From the NCBI GenBank assembly GCA_002221725.1, contig NJFT01000020.1, positions 243,469 through 307,468 of the forward strand: a stretch of DNA of 64,000 bases. The letters are read 5' to 3'. The first letter of the stretch is position 1, and each line of letters starts with the position of its first letter. Of this stretch, positions 1 to 11,159 are shown one piece after another. The notes beneath the pieces are model-generated. The model saw only the letters and a program-made list of their open reading frames with translations. It was not told the origin of the DNA and ran no database searches. A program made the position numbers and the translations under genes. The DNA is from Scedosporium boydii (taxonomy: Eukaryota > Ascomycota > Sordariomycetes > Microascales > Microascaceae).

Positions 1-605
1 ATTATTTTCATCTTATTACTTAAGCTAGGCTCTAATACTATAATTTAAAGTATCTATCTTAACTTTAAATAGTTTTATAAAGTTAGCTTTAATAAATACT
101 AGTTACTTACTTACTACTTACTTAGCTTCTTAAAATACTTCTTATTCTTTAAATCCCTATTTAAAAGGAATATCTTTCTTTATTAAATTAGTAAGAGCTC
201 TAATTCTCTTACTATAGTCTTTAAGGAACTTATAGTAAAAGTTAAGAAATCTAAAGAATCTTCTAACTTCTATAATATTAGTTAGTACTAGCTAATCTAA
301 AATAGCCTTAATCTTTAATTCTTATATCCAGATTTCGCCTAGTTAAATAATATAGTTAAGGAAATCTACCTCTTATTTATAGAACTTACATTTAGTAATT
401 TTAACTAGTAGGTTTACTTCTTCTAATTTTTAGAAGACCTTATATATATACTCTTTATATTTCTCTAGTATTTTAAAGTAGATAAAGATATTATTAAAGT
501 ATATTATTATAAATTAGTTTGAATATTCCTATAGTATATAGTTAATTATTATTTAGAAGCTTACTAGGGTATTAGTTAATCTAAAAGATATAATTAAGTA
601 CTTAA
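1..605 (-). repeat. Degenerate Ty3/Gypsy reverse transcriptase fragment (RIP-mutated)
   Basis: AT-rich sequence that aligns by eye, in the same orientation, with 3320-3513 continued at 15268-15660, so it is a second copy of the reverse-oriented element described there. On the minus strand the broken frame gives the end of a reverse transcriptase and the start of RNase H. CAA, CAG and TGG codons are largely replaced by stops. It ends abruptly at 605, where the family A LTR begins, so the A element inserted into this older copy. The left end lies outside the window. Confidence 0.7.
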
Positions 606-1055
606 TATCATAGGCCGACCTTTATATAGGCCCAGAAGCAGTAACGTGCGATAGAACGAAGGGCGTGGGCAGCCGGCTACAGGTACCCGGCGCCTAGGGA
701 AGTAATCAGAGGAAGAGATCAATGATTAGCAGCGATCGCTACTATAATCATTCCGATCACCTAGTAATCACTTCCAATTACTTAATAAACAACCTCGATT
801 ACCTTAGAAAGCTTAGAAGGGAAATAGCTATATAAATTATAGGTTCTACTATATATCTAGTTTATTTTTTAAGACTCTCTAGTAGTTAATATAAGTACTA
901 CTATAACCTATACTTATATATATACTTCTACTATATTATTATAAATACTACTTAATTGCCTTATTTATTACTAATAGGCCCCTATAACCCTAACACTCAC
1001 TGTACCTACCTGATATCTATTAATCCACTGGTTCCTTAGTATTAGGAATGTAACA
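606..1055 (+). repeat. Family A LTR, plus-oriented 5' LTR
   Basis: A 450-bp LTR whose ends form the short inverted repeat TGTTAC/GTAACA (here mutated to TATCAT at the left end). It aligns over its whole length with the reverse complement of 19940-20384. The bases 601-605 (CTTAA) would be its left target duplication; the matching right copy is not visible because the element is truncated. Gag-like sequence follows directly, so this is a 5' LTR. It is only lightly mutated in its GC-rich first third. Confidence 0.75.
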
Positions 1056-2550
1056 CGTTGACTACTCCTATTTGTGGCGCACCCCCTACGGTCCCTGTAT
1101 CTGTGACGCCCAAGCTCAAGATCGCTGCACTAGAGAAGTATAGAAGAAACCAGTAGAAGCTACAAGGATTCCTTACTTAGATAAGAACCTACTTATAACA
1201 CTATGAGGATCAGTTCCACACTGAGGCCAATAAAGTAACTACTACAGCCTAGTACTTTATAGATGACGCACTTATATAGTTTGAGCCCACCCTCTAAGAC
1301 TATCTCGAAAATAACAAAATCGTACAAAAAGCTAAGACTATCAAAATCTTTAAGGACTATAAAGAGTTTGAGGAAGCTGTAAGGGTTCTGCGAAGCAGTA
1401 CTACTTGACAGAGGCCTATATACAGGAAGGTTTCAATAGAGAGGAAGGAGAGAAAAGGAGATCGATTAGAAAGGGGTCAGAGAAGATATACGCGTTAGTG
1501 CCGTTGCTGTAGTGCTGCCATTCGGGGCGCCGGCTGGCCTGTGCCCGAACCGTCACCGTGGCACCGGTGTGGCGGCACCGGCATGGCGGTCGGCTTAAGC
1601 TCTTGCCGAAGCCACACACGCAGCGCAGCCCATTACAGAAGCCCTTAAAGGAGCTTTTAGCAAACCTAATAAATAATAAGCTATAATCTAATAATTAGAA
1701 GAGTTAAGCTAGAAGAGATCTACTACTAAGTATACTATAAAATTTAAGTAGATTACTATATACTTTAACTAGGGAGATAAGCCTCTTATAATCTACTTCT
1801 ATAATAGGCTTAAAAAGGAAGTTAAAGATAAACTTTATAAACTTAAAAAGCTTATATAACTTATAAAATATATTAAAAGTACTATAAAAATTAATAATTA
1901 CCTATATAAGTAATAATAGTAAAAGTAAAGATAGATTATAACTAAAATTTATAAGCTATAAACTACTATTAATATTAAATATAAATAAAGTAATAATAAT
2001 ACCTTATAAGGAACTTACTTAAAACTTATAAAGTTAGAAGTTAATAATAAAAGTATTATTCCTAAAGTCTTAGAAACTAAGATTAAGAAGTATTATAAAT
2101 ATAAGTATATAAGGTACTATACTTAGGAATACTAAATAAAATATAAGCTAAAACTAGAATATAAAAAACTAGATAAAAAGAAGTTTAACTTTAAATTAAT
2201 ATTTAAAGGAAAGACTTAGTAACTAAAAGTTAGTATTATTAATTATAAAATCCTATCTTAGATAATATACTATAATAATAACTATAGTACTTACTATAGT
2301 AAAAAAGAAAAAGTAAGATAATACTTAAAAAAACCCTAAATACTTAAGATAATAATATAGAAAGAAGTATCCTACCTCCTTAAAGTTAGAAGGAGAATTA
2401 AAGAAATTAAAGTAAAATTACTAGAGAAGTATAAAATACTATACTAAAGCGACCTCTTATATAAAAAATATTATAATAAAGCCTACTAATAATATTATTA
2501 AATCTCTAAGACTTTATAATAATATAAATACCTATAAAGTATAAGAAAAC
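1056..2550 (+). pseudogene. Family A gag remnant, interrupted by a solo LTR
   Basis: A broken plus frame from about 1080 reads as a fungal Ty3/Gypsy Gag. Recognisable pieces include FEPTL near 1280 and IKIFKDYKEFEEA just before 1377. The frame is split by a 260-bp solo LTR at 1378-1637 and resumes with ALKGAFSKPNK. Up to 1377 the sequence has few stops; after 1640 it is heavily mutated to TpA. The last part (about 2230-2550) resembles the Gag segment that in related elements reads LSWTACYDDNC, followed by a lysine-rich helical stretch. It aligns with the reverse complement of 18320-19900 and stops at 2550 against another LTR. Non-functional. Confidence 0.7.
1378..1637 (-). repeat. Solo LTR, family C, with GAAGC target duplication
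   Basis: A 260-bp LTR bounded on the plus strand by TGTAAGGG and CCATTACA, and flanked by the perfect 5-bp duplication GAAGC at 1373-1377 and 1638-1642. Removing it restores the family A gag reading (FEEA joined to ALKGAF). It is GC-rich and nearly free of C-to-T decay, unlike its sister at 2551-2810. The minus orientation is inferred from the polypurine tract beside the sister copy. Confidence 0.85.
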
Positions 2551-2810
2551 TATAAGAGTTCTATAAAGTAATACTACTTAATAGAGACCTATATATAAAA
2601 AGGTTTTAATAAAGAGGAAGAAGAGAAAAAGAGATCGATCGGAAAAAAGTCGGAGAAGATATATACATTAGTGCCATTACTATAGTGCTACTATTCAGGG
2701 CGCTAGCTGGCCTGTACCTAAACTATCACTGTAGCACTAGTATAACAGCACTAATATAGCAGTCAGCTTAGGCTCTTACCGAAGCTACATATGTAGTACA
2801 GCCTATTACA
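2551..2810 (-). repeat. Family C LTR, 3' LTR of a reverse-oriented element
   Basis: 260 bp, the same length as the solo LTR at 1378-1637 and aligned with it end to end, but with many C-to-T and G-to-A changes. Immediately to its right, 2811-2832 read on the minus strand is a polypurine tract ending at the LTR start. That is the expected layout for a 3' LTR of an element whose body extends rightwards on the minus strand. Its flanking bases (AAAAC, TTATC) do not match, as expected for one end of a longer element. Confidence 0.7.
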
Positions 2811-3513
2811 TTATCCCCCTCCTCCTTCTCTAATATAAATTCTTCTCTATAGTAGCTAATTAGCGCTTAGCAGCCTATAATACTCTTTATAGTTATCTAA
2901 AGCTACTATATCTAGTACTTCTTCTATTAGTTCCTATAACTTATTATAGGTTACCTTTATTATCTTAGTATAATATAATCTATATTTTTTTATATATCTT
3001 TTAGAAGTAGTTAGTGTGTCGGCTAAGTACGTCTACTCTTCTATTTTCTTTTTTTTTTATATATATAATTTAGAAGTTATACTTTAATAGTTTTTCTACT
3101 TATTAGACTTATTATTAGTTTAGTTTCTTAGTTAATATAAACCTTATAAGGTTTTTATAGTCTAAGTAGACTATAATAGGGTATTTAATATTAACTAGAT
3201 AGTATCTTTATTTTTTAAATATTTTAATAATAACTATAAGTTCTTTATTAAATATAATATATTATAAAACTAGTTTACTAAGCTTTTTAGATATAAAAAC
3301 TATTAATTAGACTTTATTATTTTTATTTTAGTACCTAAGCTAGGCTCTAATGCTATAATCTAAGGTATCTATTTTAACTTTAAATAGTTTTATAGGATTG
3401 GCTTTAATAAGTATTAGTTACTTATTTACTATTTACTTAATTTTCTAAAATACTTTTTATTTTTTAAGTCCTTATTTAAATAAAGTATCTTTCTTTATTA
3501 GATTAGTAAGTAC
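2811..3513 (-). pseudogene. RNase H / reverse transcriptase end of a reverse Ty3/Gypsy element
   Basis: The minus-strand broken frame reads as the end of a Ty3/Gypsy RT followed by RNase H: a segment like LIKANPIKLFKVKIDTLDYSI at 3320-3420 and one like DYKNL...LNQQQVQQVEKLLKYNF at about 3020-3170. Only about 150-200 bp separate the end of RNase H from the polypurine tract and LTR at 2810, so there is no room for an integrase. The body is interrupted at 3513 by the D element and resumes at 15273. Confidence 0.65.
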
Positions 3514-4010
3514 TGTGTTGGTGTATAGGGCGACTGGCGGCGGCGCCGCTACATTGCTGATCGGCGCCGCTACCGGAAGCCCGATGTGCTATATATCCGA
3601 ACCTTACTTATATATAAAAGGATGATGGCCCCCCATTTTTCATAGACTAGTTCTTAGACAAGGCAAGGATGGCGCAGAAGCAGGTGAAGGACAGCATCGC
3701 GATTGGGAGCGATCAGTTGTTTCCTGTTAGCTAGAGTGTTGTTGTAGTAGATGTTCTTTACTATTTTTTTCTTAATATTACTTCTTTTCCTATCTTTACA
3801 TTTCTCTTCTCTTCTTTGGATGTGATGTCCTATGATGTAGATTCTGACTGATCATCTACTTCTTGACATCCTACTTGACTATTAGACCATTCTGACAACT
3901 ATTGGACCATTTCTTCTTTGTGGTGTAGCTCTTAGCTACTCCTGATTATTCTCTTGAGTGGGTGGTATAGTCTTGTTTGTGTTATTAGTTGTGCTGCCTA
4001 GCTCTGATAA
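3514..4010 (+). repeat. 5' LTR of family D element
   Basis: 497 bp, starting TGTGTTGGTGTATAGGG and ending GCTCTGATAA. The first 250 bp or so are nearly identical to the solo LTR at 16958-17454 and GC-rich. The second half carries many C-to-T changes, so the outer side is cleaner than the side facing the element's body. Confidence 0.9.
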
Positions 4011-4699
4011 ATTAGAGGTCTAACTAGGATTTGCTTAGCAAGCTTAAGAAGCTTCCTTTGTAAGCTGTAAGTAAACTACTTATAAAATGAACTGTTAAAG
4101 GTATAATGAGAAGTGCTGAGGGCTAAAGGCCTTGGAAATTAAGATGATAATGATAACTAAGGAAGCTAAATGCTGTCCTAGGCTAATAGGTTGGAAAGTG
4201 AATATCTTTATGAAGAGAGCTCTTATTAATTAGCTGAAATTGTTAGTTAGTATTAAAAAACTCTATCCTAAGGATAAGGGTCTAACTAGACTAGTATAAG
4301 CTAGTCTCCTATAGTAAGAATAGATTATAGGGACTAGAAATAAATTATTATAACTTATTAATTAGTAATTAAGAAGCTAAGAGAAAACCTTTCTATTAGG
4401 AATCCTTATGGGAATCTTAGTTGTCTTCCTACTGAGGCTTATCCTGATAATTAGGTTAGGGTAAGTTGTTCTTATTGGATGCCTTCTCTATAGTACTTAA
4501 TTGTACTATAAGGTGAATTCCTTAAAGAGTAAACTTAAAGCCTTTTAAGAAAATAAAAAAGTAATAAAAGAATAAGAAGTACCTTTAGTTATTCCCTATT
4601 GTTCTCTATATCCTTACTTATCTACCTAAGAACTATATACTCCTTATTTAGAGAAACTAAGTTAATACTTATTTAAGATATCTTCCTCCTTAATCCCTT

Positions 4700-6480
4700 A
4701 ACTAAAAGTTCTATATATAGATTCCTCCTCTAATAAGAAAGGAGCTACTCCTAGCTTAATCTTAAAGAATAAAGATACCTTTATAGATAAAGGTTCCTAT
4801 AGCTTCCTAAGTTAAGTAATAGCTAAAGATAAGGTCTTAACCTTTAATAGTAATAATATTACTAAATTTTTTAATAACTATAAAGATATCTCCTACTATT
4901 ATTATAGAGGGTTCTCTAGAAAATATATTGTCCTCTATAAGGCTGTTTGTAAAGCTAATTAAGGTATTAAGTTTACTATCTAGGAAATCCTTAATATAGC
5001 TAAGAATTAGGAAGATGTTAAGAAATAACTACTTGAATTGTTCTAGTCTGATGATGTTCTGTAACTTGGAGGCTATAAGGATGAGTATACTAAGTACTTA
5101 GAGAAAAAAGCCCTAAAGAACTAAATAGAGTTAAATTAGTAGCTTTAAATTTAGAGAGTCCTAGCTAGTAAGTGTAGGAGTATAGTTATCTTAGAAGAAT
5201 GAAAGTGTTAAGACTTATAGATAGTGCTTTTAAAGGACTATGTTAACTGTATTAAAATGATTAAATATTATACTAATACTAAACTAAAAGTTATAACTAT
5301 AGATTAGCTAGTTAAAGCTATAATAGTTACTATAGCTAAGGAGGTAGAAACTAATATATAAGATTAGTGTTATTATAGTATATTATATATAACCCTAGCT
5401 TGAAAAATAGCTAATTAGCTAGTTTTAGTATAATTGTTTGCCCCTAAGTAGCCTATAATACTCTTACCTACTAAGTATATTACTATTAATTCCCCTCTTA
5501 AGACTACCTTATAGTATAAAGAACCTAATACTAATAATAAGATAGATAAGCTAATTAGTAGTATAGAGAAACTTACCCTCTTCTTTATATAAGGATATAG
5601 TATAGATGATGTTTACTGCTTACCTTATCTTAATATACTAAGGACCTGACTATAGTTTAGATACTAATACTATAGGTATAAATATAATTAAGGTAAATGC
5701 TAAATCTAAGTAAATATTAAATTATATAGGTTTGTAGTTTACTATTGAGGATAGATTATTATAACTTTTAGTTTTAATAAATAAGATATAGATAAATGTT
5801 TAGATATTTTAAGGTTATAGACTTACTACCTTATAGATAATAAAATACCTTTCTTAGACTTTATTATAGCTATGTATATACTCTATAAGATCTCTAGTAG
5901 TTAAGCTTATAAGAGAGTAGCTAAGTAAATAGATTTCCCTACTCTAAGTATTAAAGTGTAGGCTGTTGCTAGAGAGTTTTATAAGGATATTTATAAACTT
6001 TAGGATAAAGAGAAGGCTAGAGGCTTTATAAGGAATAGAAGATAACCTATCTTCTCTAAGAAGGAGCCTGAAATAGCTGTAATGAACTTTGTTGAAGCTT
6101 ATTTGTTTAAAGATAAGACTACCTTTGAATAGTAGTTTGTTATAGAGGAAAGTAGTGTAGGTCCCTTAGATGAAGAGGATGCCTATGTCCTTATAGCTGG
6201 AGCCTATAAGAGGTAAAGAGTGACTATTGAGGAACCCTCTAGGACTTCCCTTGACTAAGGACAGGAATAAGAGATAGAAATGCTACCTACTAATTAGCTA
6301 ATTCCTATAAAGACAAACCCTATAGACATTCCTGTAAGTAATAAGATAGTAAAATAGCTATAACTATCTAACCTGCCCTGAATTCTAGTTAAATCTACTA
6401 TTGTATAGTAAATGATAGATAGTACTATTAAGATGTTGATCTAAGAATTAGTTTCCTTCCTAGGTATTTAGGACCTAATA
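4700..6480 (+). pseudogene. Gag-like ORF remnant of family D element
   Basis: The broken plus frame reads as a plausible helical protein when stops are ignored, for example YKDISYYYYRGFSRKYIVLY near 4880 and QEILNIAKNQEDVKKQLLEL near 4990. Its place between the 5' LTR and the polymerase suggests Gag. A cysteine/histidine-poor segment near 5640-5710 could be a decayed zinc knuckle. No domain is assigned with certainty. Confidence 0.4.
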
Positions 6481-7079
6481 TATTGTAAAATCTCTAATAT
6501 ATTTAATGGAATTAGAATATATTATCTTCCTAGTAAACTAATTTTAAAAGAAGAAGCTTAGTAATAAGGAGAGAGGAACTGGAATCTAACTACCTAATAC
6601 TTAGAAGCTGTTTCTAATCTAGTAATTAATAGTTTCTAATATATACTAGCTAATTCTAATAAAGTACCTAACCTGAAAGTTAACTAGGATAGGGACTGGG
6701 TATGGGATATCCTTAGAAATGGCCTCCCTTATATATAAATAATATCTGCTATTATAGAAGATGATAATTAGTAGGATTCTATATTAAGGGATCTAAGGGC
6801 CTTTATATTAAATTTTTTTACCCTAGAGAATATTAGTTTAATCTAGTAATCTTTATATATTTAAGTTAAGATTAGGGCTAGGATGAATAAGGATATTATT
6901 AGAGTTATAGATATTAGAGCTGAGCTTAGTATGATCTATAAGAGCTATATAATAGCTAATAAGATTGTGTATGAGTAGTTAAAAGTGGTGTGCTAAGCCT
7001 TTAATAGAAGCTGGCCCTTGAACTCTATAGATAAGCTAATATAACTTTGTAGTTAGGAGGATGTAAAATTAACTTTAAG

Positions 7080-10000
7080 GTTTTTGTTACTAAAGACTTA
7101 TAAGTAATAGTGCCTCTACTGCTTAGAATGCCTTTTATTTATATTTTAAAGTTTACTTTTAACTATAATAATAAGAGTGGGCTTGTAAGAGGTGAAATGA
7201 TTATAGGTGGAGCTTGTCTTATAGTATTATTCCTAGACTTACCTACTCTTGTTAGTAGGGAGGGAAATGAGATTAGGGGGTTCTAGCTAGAAGAGGCTCC
7301 CTCCCTAGCTACCTAGTACTCTTATTCTTTAATCTAAGTCCTCTCCTATTATTTATTAAACTAACTAATTCCCTTTTCTATAAACCTTTACTTCCTATTT
7401 CTATATTAGATAATATTATAGCTAACCTCCTTTTAGGAGAATAACTAATTACTAAGATTTTATTTAATCTAGTCTAGAATGCCTATTACCTTCTTATAAA
7501 GGTAGGGGGAAGAATACTAAGTACTAAGATGTAATTTAGGTTTAAGCTACTCTATAATACTAGGTTATAAGAAGGTAAAGTAGTGGCTGTCTTGATAATT
7601 GATGCCTTCTATAAGATAATAGGAAGGTTTTCTATAAGAATAGCTTTAAGGAAAGTTAGAAGAGAAAGGGAGAAGTAAGCTAAAGTGATTGTAGATGTCT
7701 AGACTTTATATAAATAGAAAGCCCTGAAGGTTTGACTAGTAGATGATGCCCCTCCTAATAGAAGTGCCCCTGCTATTAACCTCTAATAGAAGATAAAAGT
7801 ATAGAATAAAGTAAAAGGATAATTATAAGGAATGAAATATAAAGGATTTGTTATACCTTACTTTACTAAGATCTCTAGGGGAACTTAGCTTATAAAAGAA
7901 TATCTAAAGGATATTGTTAAGGGTGTTATAGACTAAATAACTTCTAAGGAGCTTACCTTATTTACTAAAATCCTCTATAATTAGGAAGTAGCTTTAGCCT
8001 AGGACTTTATGGAAATTAGCTTAATTAAGCTAGAAGTTATACCTACTTAAGAAATATAAATAGAACCTTATAGAGTATAGTAATTACTATTGATTAGGAT
8101 TCTGCTAGGAATGATTAAGGCCCTTATTGATATTCTAAAGGATAGGATTACTAGAGGTATCTTAGAGCCTGGACATAGGGTATATAGGAACTAAATCTTC
8201 CTTATAGGAAAGAAAGATGGCGGATTCTAACTGATTACTAACTATTAACCCTTAAACTAGTATATAATTTATAATACCTTTATCTCTCTAAATACTAAAA
8301 GATTTTTAAAATCTATAGTGTAATATATAGTTCTGTCCTTAATTAACTTGCTTTCTAGATATAATTAGATTGAGCTTGTATTTAAGAATAGGGACTTTAC
8401 TACCTTTAAATTACCTATTAGTCTACTATAGATATATAGGCTACCTTAAGGAGCTATAAACTCTATTAGGTAATTTATAAGAGTTATTACTACTATTTTA
8501 TATAACTTGCTCCCCTATATTACTAAAGTCTATATTAATAATATAGTTACTAAAGGCTCTATAATAAAATATAATAATAAGATCTATTCTAAACTACTTA
8601 GAGTGTAAAGGTATATATATAAGTACTTTTATAATATTAATATAGTATTATTAAACCTTGAACTTGCTAGAGTATATACCTTAGGAGGGAAGAGTCTATA
8701 GGTAGCTTTGTCCTATATTGTAGTTAGATATATATATAGGAATAGAATATAATCTCCTAGTGATTTTAAAGTCTAGAAGATTCTGGAATAGCTACTATGT
8801 TAGGTTGTTAAAGATATTTATAGGTTCCTTAATATAATAGGATTCTTTAGGGTATAGATTATATAATATACTATAGTTGCTAAACTCCTAACTAGGCTAT
8901 TGAAGAAAAATGCTTAATTTGTCTAGAAGCCTAAATAGTAAGAATTAATAGACTCCCTAAAGAGAGTCCTTACTAATTAACTAGTTTTAAGAGTTCTAGT
9001 TTACTTTAAAGATACTAAAATGATTTATCTTACTACTAATAGAAGCTTAACTAGCTAGGGTACTATATTAGTATAAATCTTTAAAGATAGTAAATATCTT
9101 ATTTAATATAAAAGTAGTTACTAGATAGAAATAGAGAAGTAGTATAACTAGATAAAGAGAGAAGTAAGAGCTGTCCTTACTATATTCTAGTAGCTTTACT
9201 ATTATCTAATGGGAATAAGGTTTATTTTAGAAACTAACTACTAGGTACTTATCTATTAATTAAATAAGAGCTTTATAGATATCCTAAGTATAGTAATTAA
9301 TAACTAGATTACCTATATTAGGCTATTTGACTTTAAAGCCTATTATATATAAAGGAAGGATAATAATATAGCTAATACCCTATCTTATAAGCCCCCTGGA
9401 GAGTTAGATCTATAGGAGCTTTAAGAAGACTAAGATCTTAATAAATTTATAAAATAATATATTTTTCTTCTAGAAGAATCTTTACTACTTAATAGATTCT
9501 ATTTAGAGGAATCTCTTTAGATTGCCTAATTCCTTTTAACTTTTAAATGTCCTCTAAACCTTAATATATAAGATTATAGTTAATTCTAGTCTAAGTATTT
9601 AAAATTTCATATTAATTATTATATTTTATAGGCTAGAGCTATAAAAATACTTCTTAAATATAGGGTAGTAGATAATAATAGTAAAAGAAATAAAATTTTT
9701 ATAGAATTATATAATTTATTAGGCTATTAAGGCTAAGATGTAATATATTAACTAATTAGCTAAAGGTATTATTAGAAAGGACTTTAGAAATAGGTTATAG
9801 ATAAAGTAAAAGCCTATACTAAATGTTAATGATGGGATCTAAGATGCTCTGAGGACCTAGTATAGTTTACTATACCTGGGTGCCTATTCTATAAAGTCTT
9901 TATTAATATCTAGTATATACTCTAAGACTAATCCTTCTAGTATATTGCTGAAGCCTGCTATTGCCTTACTGGGTTTCTATAAGTAGGGGTATTAGTAAAG

Positions 10001-10800
10001 GCTAATATAAAGTTAATATAAAGATAGTTTTAATAGGATGTCCTTAATGTCTATAGCTAACCCTTTAAAGTAGTTATTAATAGTAAATTAGAGAATAAGG
10101 TAGAATTTGTAAAGAACTTAAAAGATAGAGGAATTTAAGTAATTCTCCTATTAGCTTATAACCCTTAAGTAAATAGAATAGTTAAATCTAGACACTTTAC
10201 CTTAGCTGGAATTCTTGCTAAGTCTTATATTAAGAAGTAGGCTGATATCTTTTCCTATACTTAGATAGCTAATAGGATTATAGTTTAAGCCTCTACTAGG
10301 TATAGTCCCTTTTACCTTGTTTTTAGATATAAACTAGTACTTCTAATTAAAGTTAAAGTCCCTACTTAGAGACTACTTAAGTAGGATAAGGTTTAAGGAA
10401 TAGAAGACCTTATAACTGCTTAGACTAGGCTACTACTATAGAAAGAAGAAGATATTGTACTTGTAATTAGAAAAGCTATATCCTTTAGAGAGAAACTTGT
10501 AGACTAGATAAATAGACTTAACTACTTTAAGCTTTAGAATGCTCCTCTATAGGAAGGGAGCTTAATCCTTCTATATAATGAAGTTAGAGTATCTAATATA
10601 TCTATAACTAATAAGCTTAAACTATATTAGAGAGGACTTTTTTAAATTTAAGAATTATATAAGGATAGTAAGAGTATATAATTAGAAGAGCTTAATAGTA
10701 TATTAATTAGTGGTTTTTACCTTTCTTATAAGGTTAAGTGCTTTTATATAACCTTGGACAGCTAGGTAATAATAGATAAGGACATAGAAGATGACTTCTA
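7080..10800 (+). pseudogene. Pol remnant of family D: protease, RT, RNase H, integrase
   Basis: Clear RT remnants lie at about 8090-8780: GILEPGHRVYRNQIFLIGKK followed by the DGGF step, and a YINNI box where intact elements have Y-[IV]-D-D. RNase H follows at about 9010-9390, with LTTNRSLTSQGTILVQ and the terminal ADALSR-like segment (here IANTLSY). An integrase-like core lies between about 9650 and 10500. The region before 7900 would hold the protease but I could not fix its active site. The frame is stopped dozens of times; inactive. Confidence 0.7.
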
Positions 10801-11159
10801 GCTAGAAGTATTTAGTAGTAATAGGGAAACTACTAATTAACTATAAGAGACCTTGATCTGACCCTGGAGACTATAGTTTTACCTTAAAGATCCTAATTAT
10901 GAAATTGAAGTTTAACTTCTAGAAGTTTAAAATTAAGATAAATATAAAGATTACTTTAATGAAACTAAGTAATAAGTTAGATTAAAGAAGCTACTATAGC
11001 TTAGTTTCCTTTATTTTAATCTCTTATTTATTTTTTTTCTTTTAATTCCCTTAAGTTACTATCTATATTTTTTAATCCCTTATTTTATCTCTATTCTATT
11101 TTCCTTATTATTATTACTTCCTTCCTCTTATTAAGTAGTGTAATTAGCTAGTAGAGTAG

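Noticed and set aside
1416..1619. Open reading frame of 67 codons on the minus strand
   Set aside because: It lies inside the solo LTR at 1378-1637; an open frame there is only a result of its clean, GC-rich sequence.
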